Source: Streptomyces globisporus (lineage in GTDB: Bacteria > Actinomycetota > Actinomycetes > Streptomycetales > Streptomycetaceae). From it: 64,000 nucleotides of DNA. The notes under the pieces are model-generated. The model saw only the letters and a list, made by a program, of their open reading frames with translations, did no database searches and was not told where the DNA came from. Below, piece after piece: positions 44,848 to 54,644 of this stretch. The DNA is taken from positions 248,001 to 312,000 of the forward strand of contig BMTG01000008.1 of the NCBI GenBank assembly GCA_014649555.1, written 5' to 3'. Made by a program: the position numbers and the translations under genes. How positions within the stretch are numbered: position 1 is the stretch's first letter; each line of letters opens with the position of its first letter.

Positions 44848-46100
44848 TGCACCGGTCGATGGACGAGCCCACGGGCGCGGCGGGACTGCCCGCCGCCCGC
44901 TCGCACCCCACCGTCCGCCCCTGGCCCCCGCCGCTCGCGGGGTCGGACACCGAGCTGCCCGACCCCGGCGTCCTCGGGGCCCTCCTGCGCCGGCACGGCT
45001 GGCAGCGGCGCGGGGGAGCGCCCGGACGCTACGGCCGCTGGACCCCGCCCGGATCCGCCGCCGGGGGCACCAGCCTGCTGGTGCCCGAGAGCGGGGCCTT
45101 GCCGGACAGCGGGGAGCTGATCGAGGAGGCCCTCCTCGCCCTCGGCCGCAGCGCCGACCCCTCCGCCCGCGACGTCCTCGTCTCCCTCGCCGTGCCCAGC
45201 GACGAGATCCGCTGGTGGCGCGAGGTCCCCGAATCGGCGGCCGGAGCGGCCGGGGCCGCGGGCTGGACCGAGGCGGAGGAGCTGCGGTCGGCGGCCCGGC
45301 AGGTCCTCATGGCCGGGGCCCTCGCGGCCCGCGGCCGGGCCGGCTACCACGGCGCCCGGCACCGCCGGAAGGCCCGGGCCGCCCTCGACGACGCCCTGAT
45401 CGGGCCGGGCGCCGACGGCCGCAGCCTCACCGCGTACGTCCCCGTCGCCTCCGGGCGCGCCGTCGCCGTCCAGCTCTGCCACGCCCTGCACGCCACCCGG
45501 GAGGCCGTGGACTACCAGCGGGCCACCGGCGGCATGGAGGCCTTCGACAGTGCGATCGCCGCGGGCGTCGGGCGGGAGCTGACCGAGGCGCTGATCGCCC
45601 TGGTACGCGGCTCGGAAGGGGCCCGGATCGACCTGCGGTGGGCGCCCGCCGCGGGCACCCCGGACGGCTGCCCGGCCCGGCCGGCGCCCGTCGAGTTCTC
45701 CCCGGGCGACCTGCCCGCCCTGCGCGCCGCCGGAGCCCGCTACCTCCGCGACGAACCCGCTGTGCAGGTCCGGCTGACCGGTGCGGTGGTCCGGCTGCGC
45801 CGCTCCGGGCCGCGCGGTGCCGGGATCGTACGGCTGCGGGTGCTGGCCGGGGCCGAGGTCGCGCACGTCCGCGTGGAGCTGGACGAGGAGGCGTACCGCA
45901 TCGCGGGCCACGCCCACCTCGTGGGGCTGCCGCTGCGGGTGGAGGGGCGGCTGGAGAACCGGGGCGGGTTCCGGCGGCTCACCGGGGCCACGCAGGTCGC
46001 GCCTGTCCAGGTCGACGAGGCGGAGCGGGACCGGCTGATGAAGGCGCTCCAGGAGAACGTCGACTTCTTCGAGGAGGCGTGCGCGGGGGAGGAGGGGTAG
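44847..46100 (+). CDS. Unknown protein coupled to DUF4365-like gene
   Basis: 417 residues from ATG 44847 with GGAGGGAG (44832-44839) ahead, overlapping the preceding stop by one base. The sequence is soluble and Ala/Arg-rich, with MAGALAARGRAGYHGARHRRKARAAL-type helices in the middle (basic, perhaps nucleic-acid binding) and a C-terminal beta-rich region (VRLTGAVVRLRRS, GIVRLRVLAGAEVAHVRV). No family is recognised. Tight coupling suggests it works with the nuclease-fold protein. Confidence 0.65.
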   Translation: MHRSMDEPTGAAGLPAARSHPTVRPWPPPLAGSDTELPDPGVLGALLRRHGWQRRGGAPGRYGRWTPPGSAAGGTSLLVPESGALPDSGELIEEALLALGRSADPSARDVLVSLAVPSDEIRWWREVPESAAGAAGAAGWTEAEELRSAARQVLMAGALAARGRAGYHGARHRRKARAALDDALIGPGADGRSLTAYVPVASGRAVAVQLCHALHATREAVDYQRATGGMEAFDSAIAAGVGRELTEALIALVRGSEGARIDLRWAPAAGTPDGCPARPAPVEFSPGDLPALRAAGARYLRDEPAVQVRLTGAVVRLRRSGPRGAGIVRLRVLAGAEVAHVRVELDEEAYRIAGHAHLVGLPLRVEGRLENRGGFRRLTGATQVAPVQVDEAERDRLMKALQENVDFFEEACAGEEG

Positions 46101-46199
46101 GGCCGCCCCGAAGGCGTTCGCGTCGGGGGCGTACGGCTCGGTACGATTCGCATTGCTTAGCCATGTGAAGGCAGGCGCCCCCTCAGACAGGAGAGACCG

Positions 46200-48176
46200 G
46201 TGTCAGACGTCCGTGTGATCATCCAACGCGATTCCGAGCGGGAAGAGCACGTGGTGACGACGGGCACGACCGCCGGTGAGCTCTTCCCCGGTCAGCGCAC
46301 CGTCGTCGCCGCGCGCATCGGCGGCGAGCTGAAGGACCTCTCGTACGTCCTCCAGGACGGCGAGAGCGTCGAGCCCGTGGAGATCTCCTCCGAGGACGGC
46401 CTCAACATCCTGCGCCACTCCACCGCGCACGTCATGGCCCAGGCCGTGCAGGAACTCTTCCCCGAGGCCAAGCTCGGCATCGGCCCGCCGGTCAAGGACG
46501 GCTTCTACTACGACTTCGACGTCGAGAAGCCGTTCACGCCCGAGGACCTCAAGGCCATCGAGAAGAAGATGCAGGAGATCCAGAAGCGGGGCCAGAAGTT
46601 CTCCCGCCGTGTGGTCTCCGACGAGGACGCCCGCGAGGAGCTCGCCGACGAGCCGTACAAGCTGGAGCTCATCGGCATCAAGGGCTCCGCCTCCTCGGAC
46701 GACGGCGCGGACGTCGAGGTGGGCGGCGGCGAGCTGACCATCTACGACAACCTCGACGCCAAGACCGGTGAGCTGTGCTGGAAGGACCTCTGCCGGGGTC
46801 CCCACCTGCCCACCACCCGTTTCATCCCGGCGTTCAAGCTGATGCGCAACGCGGCGGCGTACTGGCGCGGCAGCGAGAAGAACCCGATGCTCCAGCGCAT
46901 CTACGGCACCGCCTGGCCCACCAAGGACGAGCTGAAGGCGCACCTGGAGTTCCTGGAGGAGGCTGCCAAGCGCGACCACCGCAAGCTCGGCAACGAACTG
47001 GACCTCTTCTCCTTCCCCGACCAGATCGGCCCCGGCCTCGCGGTCTTCCACCCCAAGGGCGGCGTCATCCGCCGGGCCATGGAGGACTACTCGCGCCGCC
47101 GGCACGAGGAGGAGGGCTACGAGTTCGTCTACAGCCCGCACGCCACCAAGGGCAAGCTCTTCGAGCAGTCCGGCCACCTGGACTGGTACGCCGACGGCAT
47201 GTACCCGCCCATGCAGCTCGACGACGGGGTGGACTACTACCTCAAGCCGATGAACTGCCCGATGCACAACCTGATCTTCGACGCGCGCGGCCGCTCCTAC
47301 CGCGAACTGCCGCTGCGCCTCTTCGAGTTCGGCACGGTGTACCGGTACGAGAAGTCGGGCGTCGTGCACGGTCTGACCCGCTCGCGCGGCTTCACCCAGG
47401 ACGACGCGCACATCTACTGCACCAAGGAGCAGATGGCGGAGGAGCTCGACCGCACGCTCACCTTCGTGCTGAACCTGCTCCGCGACTACGGGCTCACCGA
47501 CTTCTACCTGGAGCTGTCCACCAAGGACCCGGAGAAGTACGTCGGCTCCGACGAGACCTGGGAAGAGGCCACCGAGACGCTGCGCCAGGTCGCCGAGAAG
47601 CAGGGCCTGCCCCTGGTCCCGGACCCGGGCGGCGCCGCGTTCTACGGTCCGAAGATCTCCGTGCAGTGCAAGGACGCCATCGGCCGTACCTGGCAGATGT
47701 CGACCGTGCAGCTCGACTTCAACCTGCCGGAGAGGTTCGACCTGGAGTACACCGGCCCCGACGGCTCCAAGCAGCGCCCGGTCATGATCCACCGTGCTCT
47801 GTTCGGCTCCATCGAGCGGTTCTTCGCCGTGCTCCTGGAGCACTACGCGGGTGCCTTCCCGGTCTGGCTCGCCCCGGTCCAGGCGGTCGGCATCCCGATC
47901 GGCGACGCCCACATCCCCTACCTCCAGGAGTTCGCCGCCACGGCGCGCAAGCAGGGGCTGCGGGTGGACGTGGACGCGTCCTCGGACCGGATGCAGAAGA
48001 AAATCCGCAACCAGCAGAAGAACAAGGTCCCGTTCATGATCATCGCCGGTGACGAGGACATGGCCAACGGTGCCGTCTCCTTCCGCTACCGCGACGGTTC
48101 GCAGGAGAACGGCATCCCGGTCGACGAGGCCATCGCCAAGATCGCGAAGGCCGTCGAGGACCGCGTACAGGTCTGA
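46200..48176 (+). CDS. thrS: Threonyl-tRNA synthetase
   Basis: 658 residues from GTG 46200 with AGGAGA ahead. Domains in order: TGS (1-62), N2 editing domain with HSTAHVMAQ, class II catalytic core with MNCPMHN (zinc-ligand Cys about 352), [23 protein letters not shown] and [15 protein letters not shown], and C-terminal anticodon-binding domain. It charges tRNA-Thr and deacylates Ser-tRNA-Thr. No T-box leader is evident in the 99-base gap before it. Confidence 0.98.
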   Translation: MSDVRVIIQRDSEREEHVVTTGTTAGELFPGQRTVVAARIGGELKDLSYVLQDGESVEPVEISSEDGLNILRHSTAHVMAQAVQELFPEAKLGIGPPVKDGFYYDFDVEKPFTPEDLKAIEKKMQEIQKRGQKFSRRVVSDEDAREELADEPYKLELIGIKGSASSDDGADVEVGGGELTIYDNLDAKTGELCWKDLCRGPHLPTTRFIPAFKLMRNAAAYWRGSEKNPMLQRIYGTAWPTKDELKAHLEFLEEAAKRDHRKLGNELDLFSFPDQIGPGLAVFHPKGGVIRRAMEDYSRRRHEEEGYEFVYSPHATKGKLFEQSGHLDWYADGMYPPMQLDDGVDYYLKPMNCPMHNLIFDARGRSYRELPLRLFEFGTVYRYEKSGVVHGLTRSRGFTQDDAHIYCTKEQMAEELDRTLTFVLNLLRDYGLTDFYLELSTKDPEKYVGSDETWEEATETLRQVAEKQGLPLVPDPGGAAFYGPKISVQCKDAIGRTWQMSTVQLDFNLPERFDLEYTGPDGSKQRPVMIHRALFGSIERFFAVLLEHYAGAFPVWLAPVQAVGIPIGDAHIPYLQEFAATARKQGLRVDVDASSDRMQKKIRNQQKNKVPFMIIAGDEDMANGAVSFRYRDGSQENGIPVDEAIAKIAKAVEDRVQV

Positions 48177-48191
48177 CCCCGAGGTCGGTCA

Positions 48192-48226
48192 CGGCCCCCG
48201 GAGCGCTAGCCCCGCTCCGGGGGCCG
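48192..48226. terminator. Convergent terminator enclosing the channel stop codon
   Basis: 14-bp stem (CGGCCCCCGGAGCG at 48192-48205 with 48213-48226) and seven-base loop. The minus-strand K+-channel gene uses the right arm as its last codons and its stop TAG is in the loop. It serves thrS and the channel. Confidence 0.8.
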
Positions 48227-48883
48227 CTTCTCGTCCTCCCTGGTGAACACCTGGATCAGCCACGACGAGAACGACCCCGTCACCGCCCCCAGCAGCGCCA
48301 GACCGCAGGCCATCAGCCCCGTCGCGACCACCCGCCCCCAGAACGTGACCGGGGTGGCGTCCCCGTAACCGACCGTCGTGAGCGTCGCGCACGCCCACCA
48401 CACCGCGTCGCCGAACGTGCGGATCGAGGCGTCCGGGGCGCGGTGCTCCAGGTGGTAGACCGCGAGCGAGGCGGCGAAGCCGAGCAGGACGGCCGTCACC
48501 CCCGCGTACGCCATCACGCGCGCGTACAGGTCCAGCCGGGGCCGGTCGTGGCGCCGCTGGACCGCTGTGTACACCTTGACCATCCGCAGGGGGCGCAGCA
48601 GCGGCAGCAGCAGGACCACCGTGTCGAGCCAGTGCGTCCGGAGGAAGCGTGCGCCCAGCCCGCTCAGGTGCAGCCGGGTCGCGTAGTCGACGAGGAAGAG
48701 CAGCCAGGTCGACCAGACGAGGATCAGCGCGACGTCGTTCCAGGGTTCGGCGTCGTGCGGGGTCAGCACCCGGACCGCGTACCCCGTCAGGAAGATCAGC
48801 CCCGCGAGGAAGAGCGGAACCTCCGTGCGCTGCTCCCAGCGGGTCAGCCGGGCGGGGGGATCGGGGGCGGTTCGGTCGCTCAT
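48206..48883 (-). CDS. Two-pore-helix potassium channel
   Basis: 225 residues from ATG 48883. The pore has ATLTTVGYGDATPVTFWGR with selectivity filter TVGYGD (about 170-175). Before it are four hydrophobic segments, the third and fourth followed by the basic LRPLRMVKV linker, a shortened voltage-sensor-like layout. The C-terminus is short (no RCK domain). Likely a K+ channel of the bacterial Kv-like group; voltage gating is unproven. Confidence 0.9.
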   Translation of the reverse strand: MSDRTAPDPPARLTRWEQRTEVPLFLAGLIFLTGYAVRVLTPHDAEPWNDVALILVWSTWLLFLVDYATRLHLSGLGARFLRTHWLDTVVLLLPLLRPLRMVKVYTAVQRRHDRPRLDLYARVMAYAGVTAVLLGFAASLAVYHLEHRAPDASIRTFGDAVWWACATLTTVGYGDATPVTFWGRVVATGLMACGLALLGAVTGSFSSWLIQVFTREDEKRPPERG

Positions 48884-48961
48884 CGCCTCAGCATCGTGGG
48901 CGGCCGAGCGGTGCGCCCCCGGCGACACGCTCGGCCGGGGTGACGCAATATGCTGATCGGC

Positions 48962-49513
48962 ATGACGAGTGAGCCGGAGCAGCAGATCGGCGTGGGGACG
49001 CCCGACGCATTCCAGCGCCTGTGGACGCCCCATCGGATGGCGTACATCCAGGGCGAGAACAAGCCGAGCGGCCCGGGTGCCGCGGACGGCTGTCCGTTCT
49101 GTTCGATCCCGGCGAAATCCGACGAGGACGGGCTCGTCGTGGCCCGTGGCGAGCACGTCTACGCGGTCCTGAACCTGTATCCGTACAACGGCGGCCACCT
49201 CATGGTCGTGCCGTTCCGGCATGTCGCCGACTACACCGAACTGGACGGGCCGGAGACCGCGGAGCTGGCGGACTTCACCAAGCGGGCGATGGTCGCGCTG
49301 CGCGCCGCCTCGGGGGCGCACGGCTTCAACATCGGCATGAACCAGGGCTCCGTCGCCGGCGCCGGGATCGCCGCCCACCTGCACCAGCACCTGGTGCCGC
49401 GCTGGGGCGGGGACACCAACTTCATGCCGGTCATCGGCCACACCAAGGTGCTGCCCCAGCTGCTGGGCGACACCCGCGCGATGCTGGCCGACGCCTGGCC
49501 CGCCGCCGTCTAG
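48962..49513 (+). CDS. HIT-family nucleotide hydrolase/phosphorylase
   Basis: 183 residues from ATG 48962; TATGCT (48949-48954) seven bases ahead predicts a leaderless message. The zinc-type CPFC (44-47) and catalytic HLHQH (139-143) are intact. It resembles AP4A phosphorylase-like HIT proteins. Gene order thrS-HIT-pgsA is shared with mycobacteria. Confidence 0.9.
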   Translation: MTSEPEQQIGVGTPDAFQRLWTPHRMAYIQGENKPSGPGAADGCPFCSIPAKSDEDGLVVARGEHVYAVLNLYPYNGGHLMVVPFRHVADYTELDGPETAELADFTKRAMVALRAASGAHGFNIGMNQGSVAGAGIAAHLHQHLVPRWGGDTNFMPVIGHTKVLPQLLGDTRAMLADAWPAAV

Positions 49514-49523
49514 GACGTCGAAC

Positions 49524-49556
49524 GCAGAGGCCCCCGCCGCGGGCGGGGGCCTCTGC
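49524..49556. terminator. Bidirectional terminator after the HIT gene
   Basis: Perfect 15-bp stem GCAGAGGCCCCCGCC (49524-49538) with 49542-49556, three-base loop, between converging HIT and membrane-protein genes. Confidence 0.88.
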
Positions 49557-49567
49557 CGTGCGCGCGC

Positions 49568-51259
49568 CTACGCGTCGTAGACGTCGGCCTTGCGCGGGGC
49601 CGGGTCCTGGACGAGGCCGCTCAGTACGCTCGAGCGGTTGTCGAAGCGCTCGGTGTCGACGCCGTTCTCCGTGAGGACCCGCATCGCCGCCGAGTGGACC
49701 GCCCGCAGCACCGGGGTGGCGGCACGCATCGCGTCGTCCGCCATGAAGCGGTGGTTCCACGGCTTGGCCGCCCACGCGTGCCGCAGCCCGAACGGCTCGG
49801 GCAGCACGATCTTCCCGCCCAGGTAGTCCAGCAGCGGCGGATACCAGGTGAGGGGGGCGCGCAGGGCGAGCCGGACGACCTCCTTGGCATCCACCAGCGC
49901 CAGTTGGACGTCCCGGGTCTCCCAGAAGCGGACGGTCTTGTTGACCGTCTTCGTCTTCGCCGCCGGCTTGGTGAGGAACAGCCCGTGCACCGGGCCGAGC
50001 GCATGACCGGTGACCTCGATGCGCAGCGTCTCGTGGAGCACGGTGACGGTGATCATCATGGTGATCACCAGCTGGCCGTCCCAGAGGGTGAACTGGACGC
50101 CCAGGTAGTGCCGGTCGCCGCTGCCGAACTGCTGGTGGTTGCAGATCCGCTGTATCTCGTGGGGCTTCACCTGGAAGGTGGCGACGTCCTCGCCCTCGGG
50201 GCGGGTGACGGCGTCGGCGTTCTCCCCGATGGGCGAGACGATCCAGTGCTTCACGGACGGCTTCGGGAAGCCGCCGGTGTTCAGCGGCCCGCGCTCCAGC
50301 ATCTTCAGCTGGTCGTGGATGATCCGGATCAGGTCCCAGCTGCGGAACTGGTGGATCTCCTTCGTCGGGTCCTTGGGGACCAGCTCCTCGGCCAGCTGCC
50401 AGCTGCCCCACCGGGTGCCCATGCCGAGGACGCCCTTGGGGCCGGCGTAGAAGACGGCGTTCGACTGCTGCTCGGCAGACAGCTTCTCCAGACCCTGCCG
50501 CAGGGCCTCGCGCGCGGTCTCGTTGGGGTTCTTCGGCACCGCCTCCGGGATCTTCGCGATCACCCCGGTGCCGGAGAGAAGACCTTCCCAGCGGGCCCGC
50601 ATGTCCTTGGCCGAGGTCTCCGCGATCCGTTTGGCGAGCACCCAGCCGATCACCGGCGCGATGACCGCGCCCCGGAAGTAGAGGGCCCAGAAACCGTCCA
50701 GCGGCAGCTTCACCACCAGGATCAGCGCACCGACCCCGAAGGCGGCCAGCAGCACCGTGCCGACGGCCTTGAACGCCGTGTCCTTGGACTTGTTGAGCGC
50801 GTCCCGGATCCGGAAGGCGATCACCCAGGCCAGCATGCCGGGCAGGAACAGCACGCCGAACACCACGGTCACCAGGGTGAGACGGGTGTCGCGGGCCTTG
50901 CGCAGGTTGTTCGCCGACAGGCAGTGCTCCACCACGGTCTGCGGGTCGGTGCCGAAGGACTGGATGAGCGCCTTGCGGGCGCCGCCGAGCATGCGCTCCT
51001 GGACGGCACGGGCGAACGCCTCACCGAGATTCGGCTTGAAGTAGCCGGACTTGAAGAGTTTGGAGGCGCCCGGCTTCACTTCCGATTTGTGCCACTCGCT
51101 GTTGGCGTCGAGGATCGTCTCCACCGGACTGTCCCGATACGCCGCCGAGGCCAGGGCGTTGGTCGCCACGGTCTGACTGCCCGCGCCCTGGATCGGGATC
51201 TGGGCCCCGGGTGAGAAGTCGAATCCGTCGTTGGCCACCTTGTCGCCCCCACTCGCCAC
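49568..51259 (-). CDS. Membrane protein, 563 residues, unknown
   Basis: Starts at GTG 51259 with AGGAGC seven bases ahead. About 120 soluble N-terminal residues, including an NANSEWHKSEV-like stretch, lead to a cluster of three hydrophobic helices (residues about 130-215), then a large C-terminal cytoplasmic part with repeated beta stretches (VQFTLWDGQLVITMMITVTV). No family is recognised. It may be a Streptomyces-conserved envelope protein. Confidence 0.7.
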   Translation of the reverse strand: MASGGDKVANDGFDFSPGAQIPIQGAGSQTVATNALASAAYRDSPVETILDANSEWHKSEVKPGASKLFKSGYFKPNLGEAFARAVQERMLGGARKALIQSFGTDPQTVVEHCLSANNLRKARDTRLTLVTVVFGVLFLPGMLAWVIAFRIRDALNKSKDTAFKAVGTVLLAAFGVGALILVVKLPLDGFWALYFRGAVIAPVIGWVLAKRIAETSAKDMRARWEGLLSGTGVIAKIPEAVPKNPNETAREALRQGLEKLSAEQQSNAVFYAGPKGVLGMGTRWGSWQLAEELVPKDPTKEIHQFRSWDLIRIIHDQLKMLERGPLNTGGFPKPSVKHWIVSPIGENADAVTRPEGEDVATFQVKPHEIQRICNHQQFGSGDRHYLGVQFTLWDGQLVITMMITVTVLHETLRIEVTGHALGPVHGLFLTKPAAKTKTVNKTVRFWETRDVQLALVDAKEVVRLALRAPLTWYPPLLDYLGGKIVLPEPFGLRHAWAAKPWNHRFMADDAMRAATPVLRAVHSAAMRVLTENGVDTERFDNRSSVLSGLVQDPAPRKADVYDA

Positions 51260-51391
51260 ACGTCTGCTCCTGCGGTGTGCCCAACTACCGTACGCGGCAT
51301 ACCTTCTGAGCTGCGACCACAGCGTATCGTCCGGATCACACCACCACCGGTCACCGGCGTGAACGGGACGGCGTGTGCGACAGTGCGCCGG

Positions 51392-53617
51392 TCACGCGCC
51401 GGGGGACCCGTTCGCCGGCTCCGGGCGGACCCGGTCGGCGATCTGGGGCGGCATCGCCTCGTGCCGGGCGTACGCGCGGTCGAAGCGGCCGGTCCCGTGC
51501 GACAGGGAGCGCAGGTCCACCGCGTACCGGCCGACCTCGATCTCCGGCACCTCCGCCCGTACGAGCGTGCGCCCGCCGGCTCCCTGCTCGGTGCCCACGA
51601 CCCGGCCGCGCCGCCCCGACAGATCGCTCATCACCGGGCCCACGTAGTCGTCGGGGACCAGCACGCTCACCTCGCACACCGGTTCCAGGAGCTGGATGCG
51701 GGATGCGGCCGCGGCCTCGCGCAGCGCGAGCGCCCCGGCGGTCTGGAACGCGGCGTCCGAGGAGTCGACCGAGTGCGCCTTCCCGTCCAGCAGCGTGACC
51801 CGTACGTCGACCAGCGGGTGCCCGGCGGACAGCCCCTTGGCGGCCTGGGCCCGGACGCCCTTCTCCACCGAGGGGATGAACTGGCGCGGCACCGCACCGC
51901 CGACGACCTTGTCGACGAACTCGATGCCGGAGCCCGGCGGCAGCGGCTCCACCTCGATCTCGCAGATCGCGAACTGGCCGTGCCCGCCGGACTGTTTGAC
52001 GTGCCGTCCGCGCCCGGCGGCCCGGCCCGCGAACGTCTCGCGCAGCGGCACCCGGTGCGGTTCCGCGTCGACCTGGACGCCGTAACGGCTGCGCAGCCGC
52101 TCCAGGGCCACCTCCCGGTGGGCCTCGCCCAGGCACCACAGGACGACCTGGCCGGTGTCCGGGTTCTGTTCGAGGCGCAGCGTGGGGTCCTCCGCGACCA
52201 GCCGGGCCAGGCCCTGCGACAGCTTGTCCTCGTCCGCCTTGCCGTGGGCCCGTACGGCCAGCGGGAGCAGCGGGTCCGGCGTCGACCAGGGCTCGATCAG
52301 GACCGGGTCGCCGACCGGGGAGAGCGTGTCGCCGGTCTCCGCCTCGCCGAGCCGGGCCACGCACGCCAGATCGCCCGCGACGCACCGGTCCAGCGCGTTC
52401 TGCCGGCGCCCGAACGGGGAAGTGAGCGCCCCGACGCGGATCTCCGCCTCGTGACAGGGGCGCGGGGCGTGCCCCGTGGCGTCCAGGCCGTGGCCGCACA
52501 GATGTACGGAGTCGTCGGGGCGCAGGGTGCCGGAGAAGACGCGGACCAGCGAGACGCGGCCCACGTACGGGTCGGAGGACGTCTTGACGACCTCGGCGAC
52601 CAGCGGGCCGTCCGGGTCGCAGGCCGGCGCGGGCCGCGGCTTGCCCGACGCCGTGGTGACGACGGGCGGGGTGCGCTCCAGCGGGGTCGGGAAGCCGCGT
52701 GTGATCAGCTGCAGGAGTTCGACGGTGCCGATGCCCTGGCGGGCGCCCTCGGCCGCGGGGGCCGCCGTGAGGACGGGGTGGAAGGAGCCCCGGGCGACGG
52801 CCCGTTCCAGATCGGCGATCAGGGTCGCGACGTCGATGTCCTCGCCGCCGAGATAGCGGTCCATCAGGGACTCGTCCTCGCTCTCGGCGATGATCCCCTC
52901 GATCAGCCGGTCCCGGGCCGCCCGCAGCGGTTCCTCCTGCTCGGGCGCCGGCGGCAGCTCGGTGCGTTCGCCCGAGGAGTGGTCGAGGATCCGCCGGCTC
53001 AGCAGCCCGGTGAGCCCGGTCAGCGGGGCATGCCCGTCGGCTCCCTCGGGACCCAGCACGGGCAGATACAGCGGCAGTACGGCGTCGGGGTCGTCGCCCC
53101 CGAAGTTCTCGGCGCAGATCCGGGTCATGTCGTCGAAGGAGGTAAGGGCGGTGTCCAGGTGCGTGACGACGATCGCGCGCGGCATGCCGACGAGCGCGCA
53201 CTCCTCCCAGGCGGCCCGGGTGGTCGCCGCCACCGACTGGGCGTCCTGGGCCGCCGAGACGACGAAGAGGGCCGCGTCCGCCGCGCGCAGACCGGCCCGC
53301 AGCTCCCCGACGAAGTCCGCGTAGCCGGGGGTGTCCAGCAGATTGACCTTGCACCCGTCCCAGGCCACCGGGACCAGCGAGAGCTGTACGGAACGCCGTC
53401 GGCGCTGCTCGATCTCGTCGTAGTCGGAGACGGTCGCCCCGTCCTCGACCCGGCCGGCCCGGTTCACGGCCCCCGCCGTCAGGGCCAGGGCCTCGACCAG
53501 GGTGGTCTTGCCCGATCCGCTGGGGCCGACCAGCACCACGTTCCGTACGGCGGAGGGGCGGTCGGCCGCCGGTGCCCCTCCGGCGGCTCCGGGGTGTGCG
53601 TGTGCCTTGTCGCCCAT
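51392..53617 (-). CDS. EF-G-like translational GTPase (EF-G2 type)
   Basis: 741 residues from ATG 53617 with GGAGG eight bases ahead; longer frames lack support. All EF-G domains are recognisable: G1 GPSGSGKTT (about 30-40), G3 LLDTPGYADF, then domains II-V ending in a C-terminal EF-G fold (CEVSVLVPDDYVGPVMSDLSGR). G4 is THLD, not NKxD, so nucleotide specificity may differ. Some actinobacterial EF-G2 proteins are not required for growth. It is not in the str operon and is a paralogue of the housekeeping EF-G. Confidence 0.88.
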   Translation of the reverse strand: MGDKAHAHPGAAGGAPAADRPSAVRNVVLVGPSGSGKTTLVEALALTAGAVNRAGRVEDGATVSDYDEIEQRRRRSVQLSLVPVAWDGCKVNLLDTPGYADFVGELRAGLRAADAALFVVSAAQDAQSVAATTRAAWEECALVGMPRAIVVTHLDTALTSFDDMTRICAENFGGDDPDAVLPLYLPVLGPEGADGHAPLTGLTGLLSRRILDHSSGERTELPPAPEQEEPLRAARDRLIEGIIAESEDESLMDRYLGGEDIDVATLIADLERAVARGSFHPVLTAAPAAEGARQGIGTVELLQLITRGFPTPLERTPPVVTTASGKPRPAPACDPDGPLVAEVVKTSSDPYVGRVSLVRVFSGTLRPDDSVHLCGHGLDATGHAPRPCHEAEIRVGALTSPFGRRQNALDRCVAGDLACVARLGEAETGDTLSPVGDPVLIEPWSTPDPLLPLAVRAHGKADEDKLSQGLARLVAEDPTLRLEQNPDTGQVVLWCLGEAHREVALERLRSRYGVQVDAEPHRVPLRETFAGRAAGRGRHVKQSGGHGQFAICEIEVEPLPPGSGIEFVDKVVGGAVPRQFIPSVEKGVRAQAAKGLSAGHPLVDVRVTLLDGKAHSVDSSDAAFQTAGALALREAAAASRIQLLEPVCEVSVLVPDDYVGPVMSDLSGRRGRVVGTEQGAGGRTLVRAEVPEIEVGRYAVDLRSLSHGTGRFDRAYARHEAMPPQIADRVRPEPANGSPGA

Positions 53618-53936
53618 GGTGCGTGCCTCCCGGTCGATGGCGCGGTGCGGGGGAGGGCGACCGCGCGCGGAGCAGCGGTGGTCACGGGGGTGGAGAGGCC
53701 GCCGCGGCGGTCTCGGCGACGCCCGCGGTCCTTCGAGCTTGGCACCGCGGCGGGGCCTCGTCCATATCTCGCGCACGGGCGCCCTCGTCCGGGGATCGCG
53801 CCCCGGGCACGGCGGGGCCCGGGCCGGGTGACACCCGGCGGCGGGTGCCCGTCCGGTGGAAGGGACCGGCCGTGACTACGATGGGCCAGCCGGTGGCCGA
53901 AGGGGCCGCCCGGCGAACCGAACCCTCGGGAAGGCC
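53618..53936. other. Divergent region EF-G2/pgsA
   Basis: 319 bases. TACGAT (53877-53882) could be the -10 for the rightward phospholipid operon. GTGACACCCGGCGGCGGGTGCCC (53828-53850) can fold as a small hairpin. I see nothing else. Confidence 0.4.
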
Positions 53937-54644
53937 ATGCTGAACAAGTACGCGCGTGCATTCTTCACGCGTGTCCTCACACCGTTCGCCGCTCTGCTGC
54001 TCCGCCTCGGGGTCAGCCCCGACGCGGTCACTCTCATCGGTACGGCCGGAGTGATGGCAGGTGCGCTGGTCTTTTTCCCGATGGGGGAGTTCTTCTGGGG
54101 CACGATCGTCATCACGATCTTCGTCTTCTCCGACCTCGTCGACGGCAACATGGCGCGGCAGGCCGGGATCTCCAGCCGGTGGGGCGCGTTCCTCGACTCG
54201 ACGCTGGACCGGGTCGCCGACGGGGCGATCTTCGCCGGCTTCGCCCTCTGGTACGCGGGCAGCGGTGACGACAACATCCTCTGCGCCGTCGCGATCTTCT
54301 GCCTGGCCAGCGGCCAGGTGGTCTCGTACACCAAGGCGCGCGGCGAGTCGATCGGACTGCCGGTCGCGGTCAACGGCCTCGTGGAGCGCGCCGAGCGCCT
54401 GGTGATCTCGCTGGTCGCCGCCGGCCTCGCCGGGCTGCACACGTTCGGCGTCCCCGGCATCGACGTCCTGCTCCCGATCGCGCTGTGGATCGTCGCCGTC
54501 GGCAGCCTCGTGACGCTGATCCAGCGGGTGGTGACCGTACGCCGTGAGTCGGCGGAGGCGGACGCCGCCGAGGCGGCCGTCACGGGACCGGCCGCCACGG
54601 ATTCCGCGGGCTCCGCCGGGCAGGGGAGCGAGGCCGACCGGTGA
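53937..54644 (+). CDS. pgsA: Phosphatidylinositol phosphate synthase
   Basis: 235 residues from ATG 53937. The CDP-alcohol phosphotransferase signature is complete: Asp66, Asp69-Gly70, Ala73-Arg74, Gly83, Asp87, Asp91 (within SDLVDGNMARQ and WGAFLDSTLDRVAD). Five or six helices surround it. In actinobacteria the first gene of the pgsA-patA-pimA operon makes PI phosphate from CDP-diacylglycerol and inositol phosphate; the operon context favours this over phosphatidylglycerol phosphate synthase. Its acidic tail is unusual. The stop overlaps the next start (GTGA). Confidence 0.93.
   Translation: MLNKYARAFFTRVLTPFAALLLRLGVSPDAVTLIGTAGVMAGALVFFPMGEFFWGTIVITIFVFSDLVDGNMARQAGISSRWGAFLDSTLDRVADGAIFAGFALWYAGSGDDNILCAVAIFCLASGQVVSYTKARGESIGLPVAVNGLVERAERLVISLVAAGLAGLHTFGVPGIDVLLPIALWIVAVGSLVTLIQRVVTVRRESAEADAAEAAVTGPAATDSAGSAGQGSEADR

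Noticed and set aside
46101..46199. T-box or threonine leader before thrS
   Set aside because: The gap is 99 bases and has neither a specifier stem nor a run of Thr codons.
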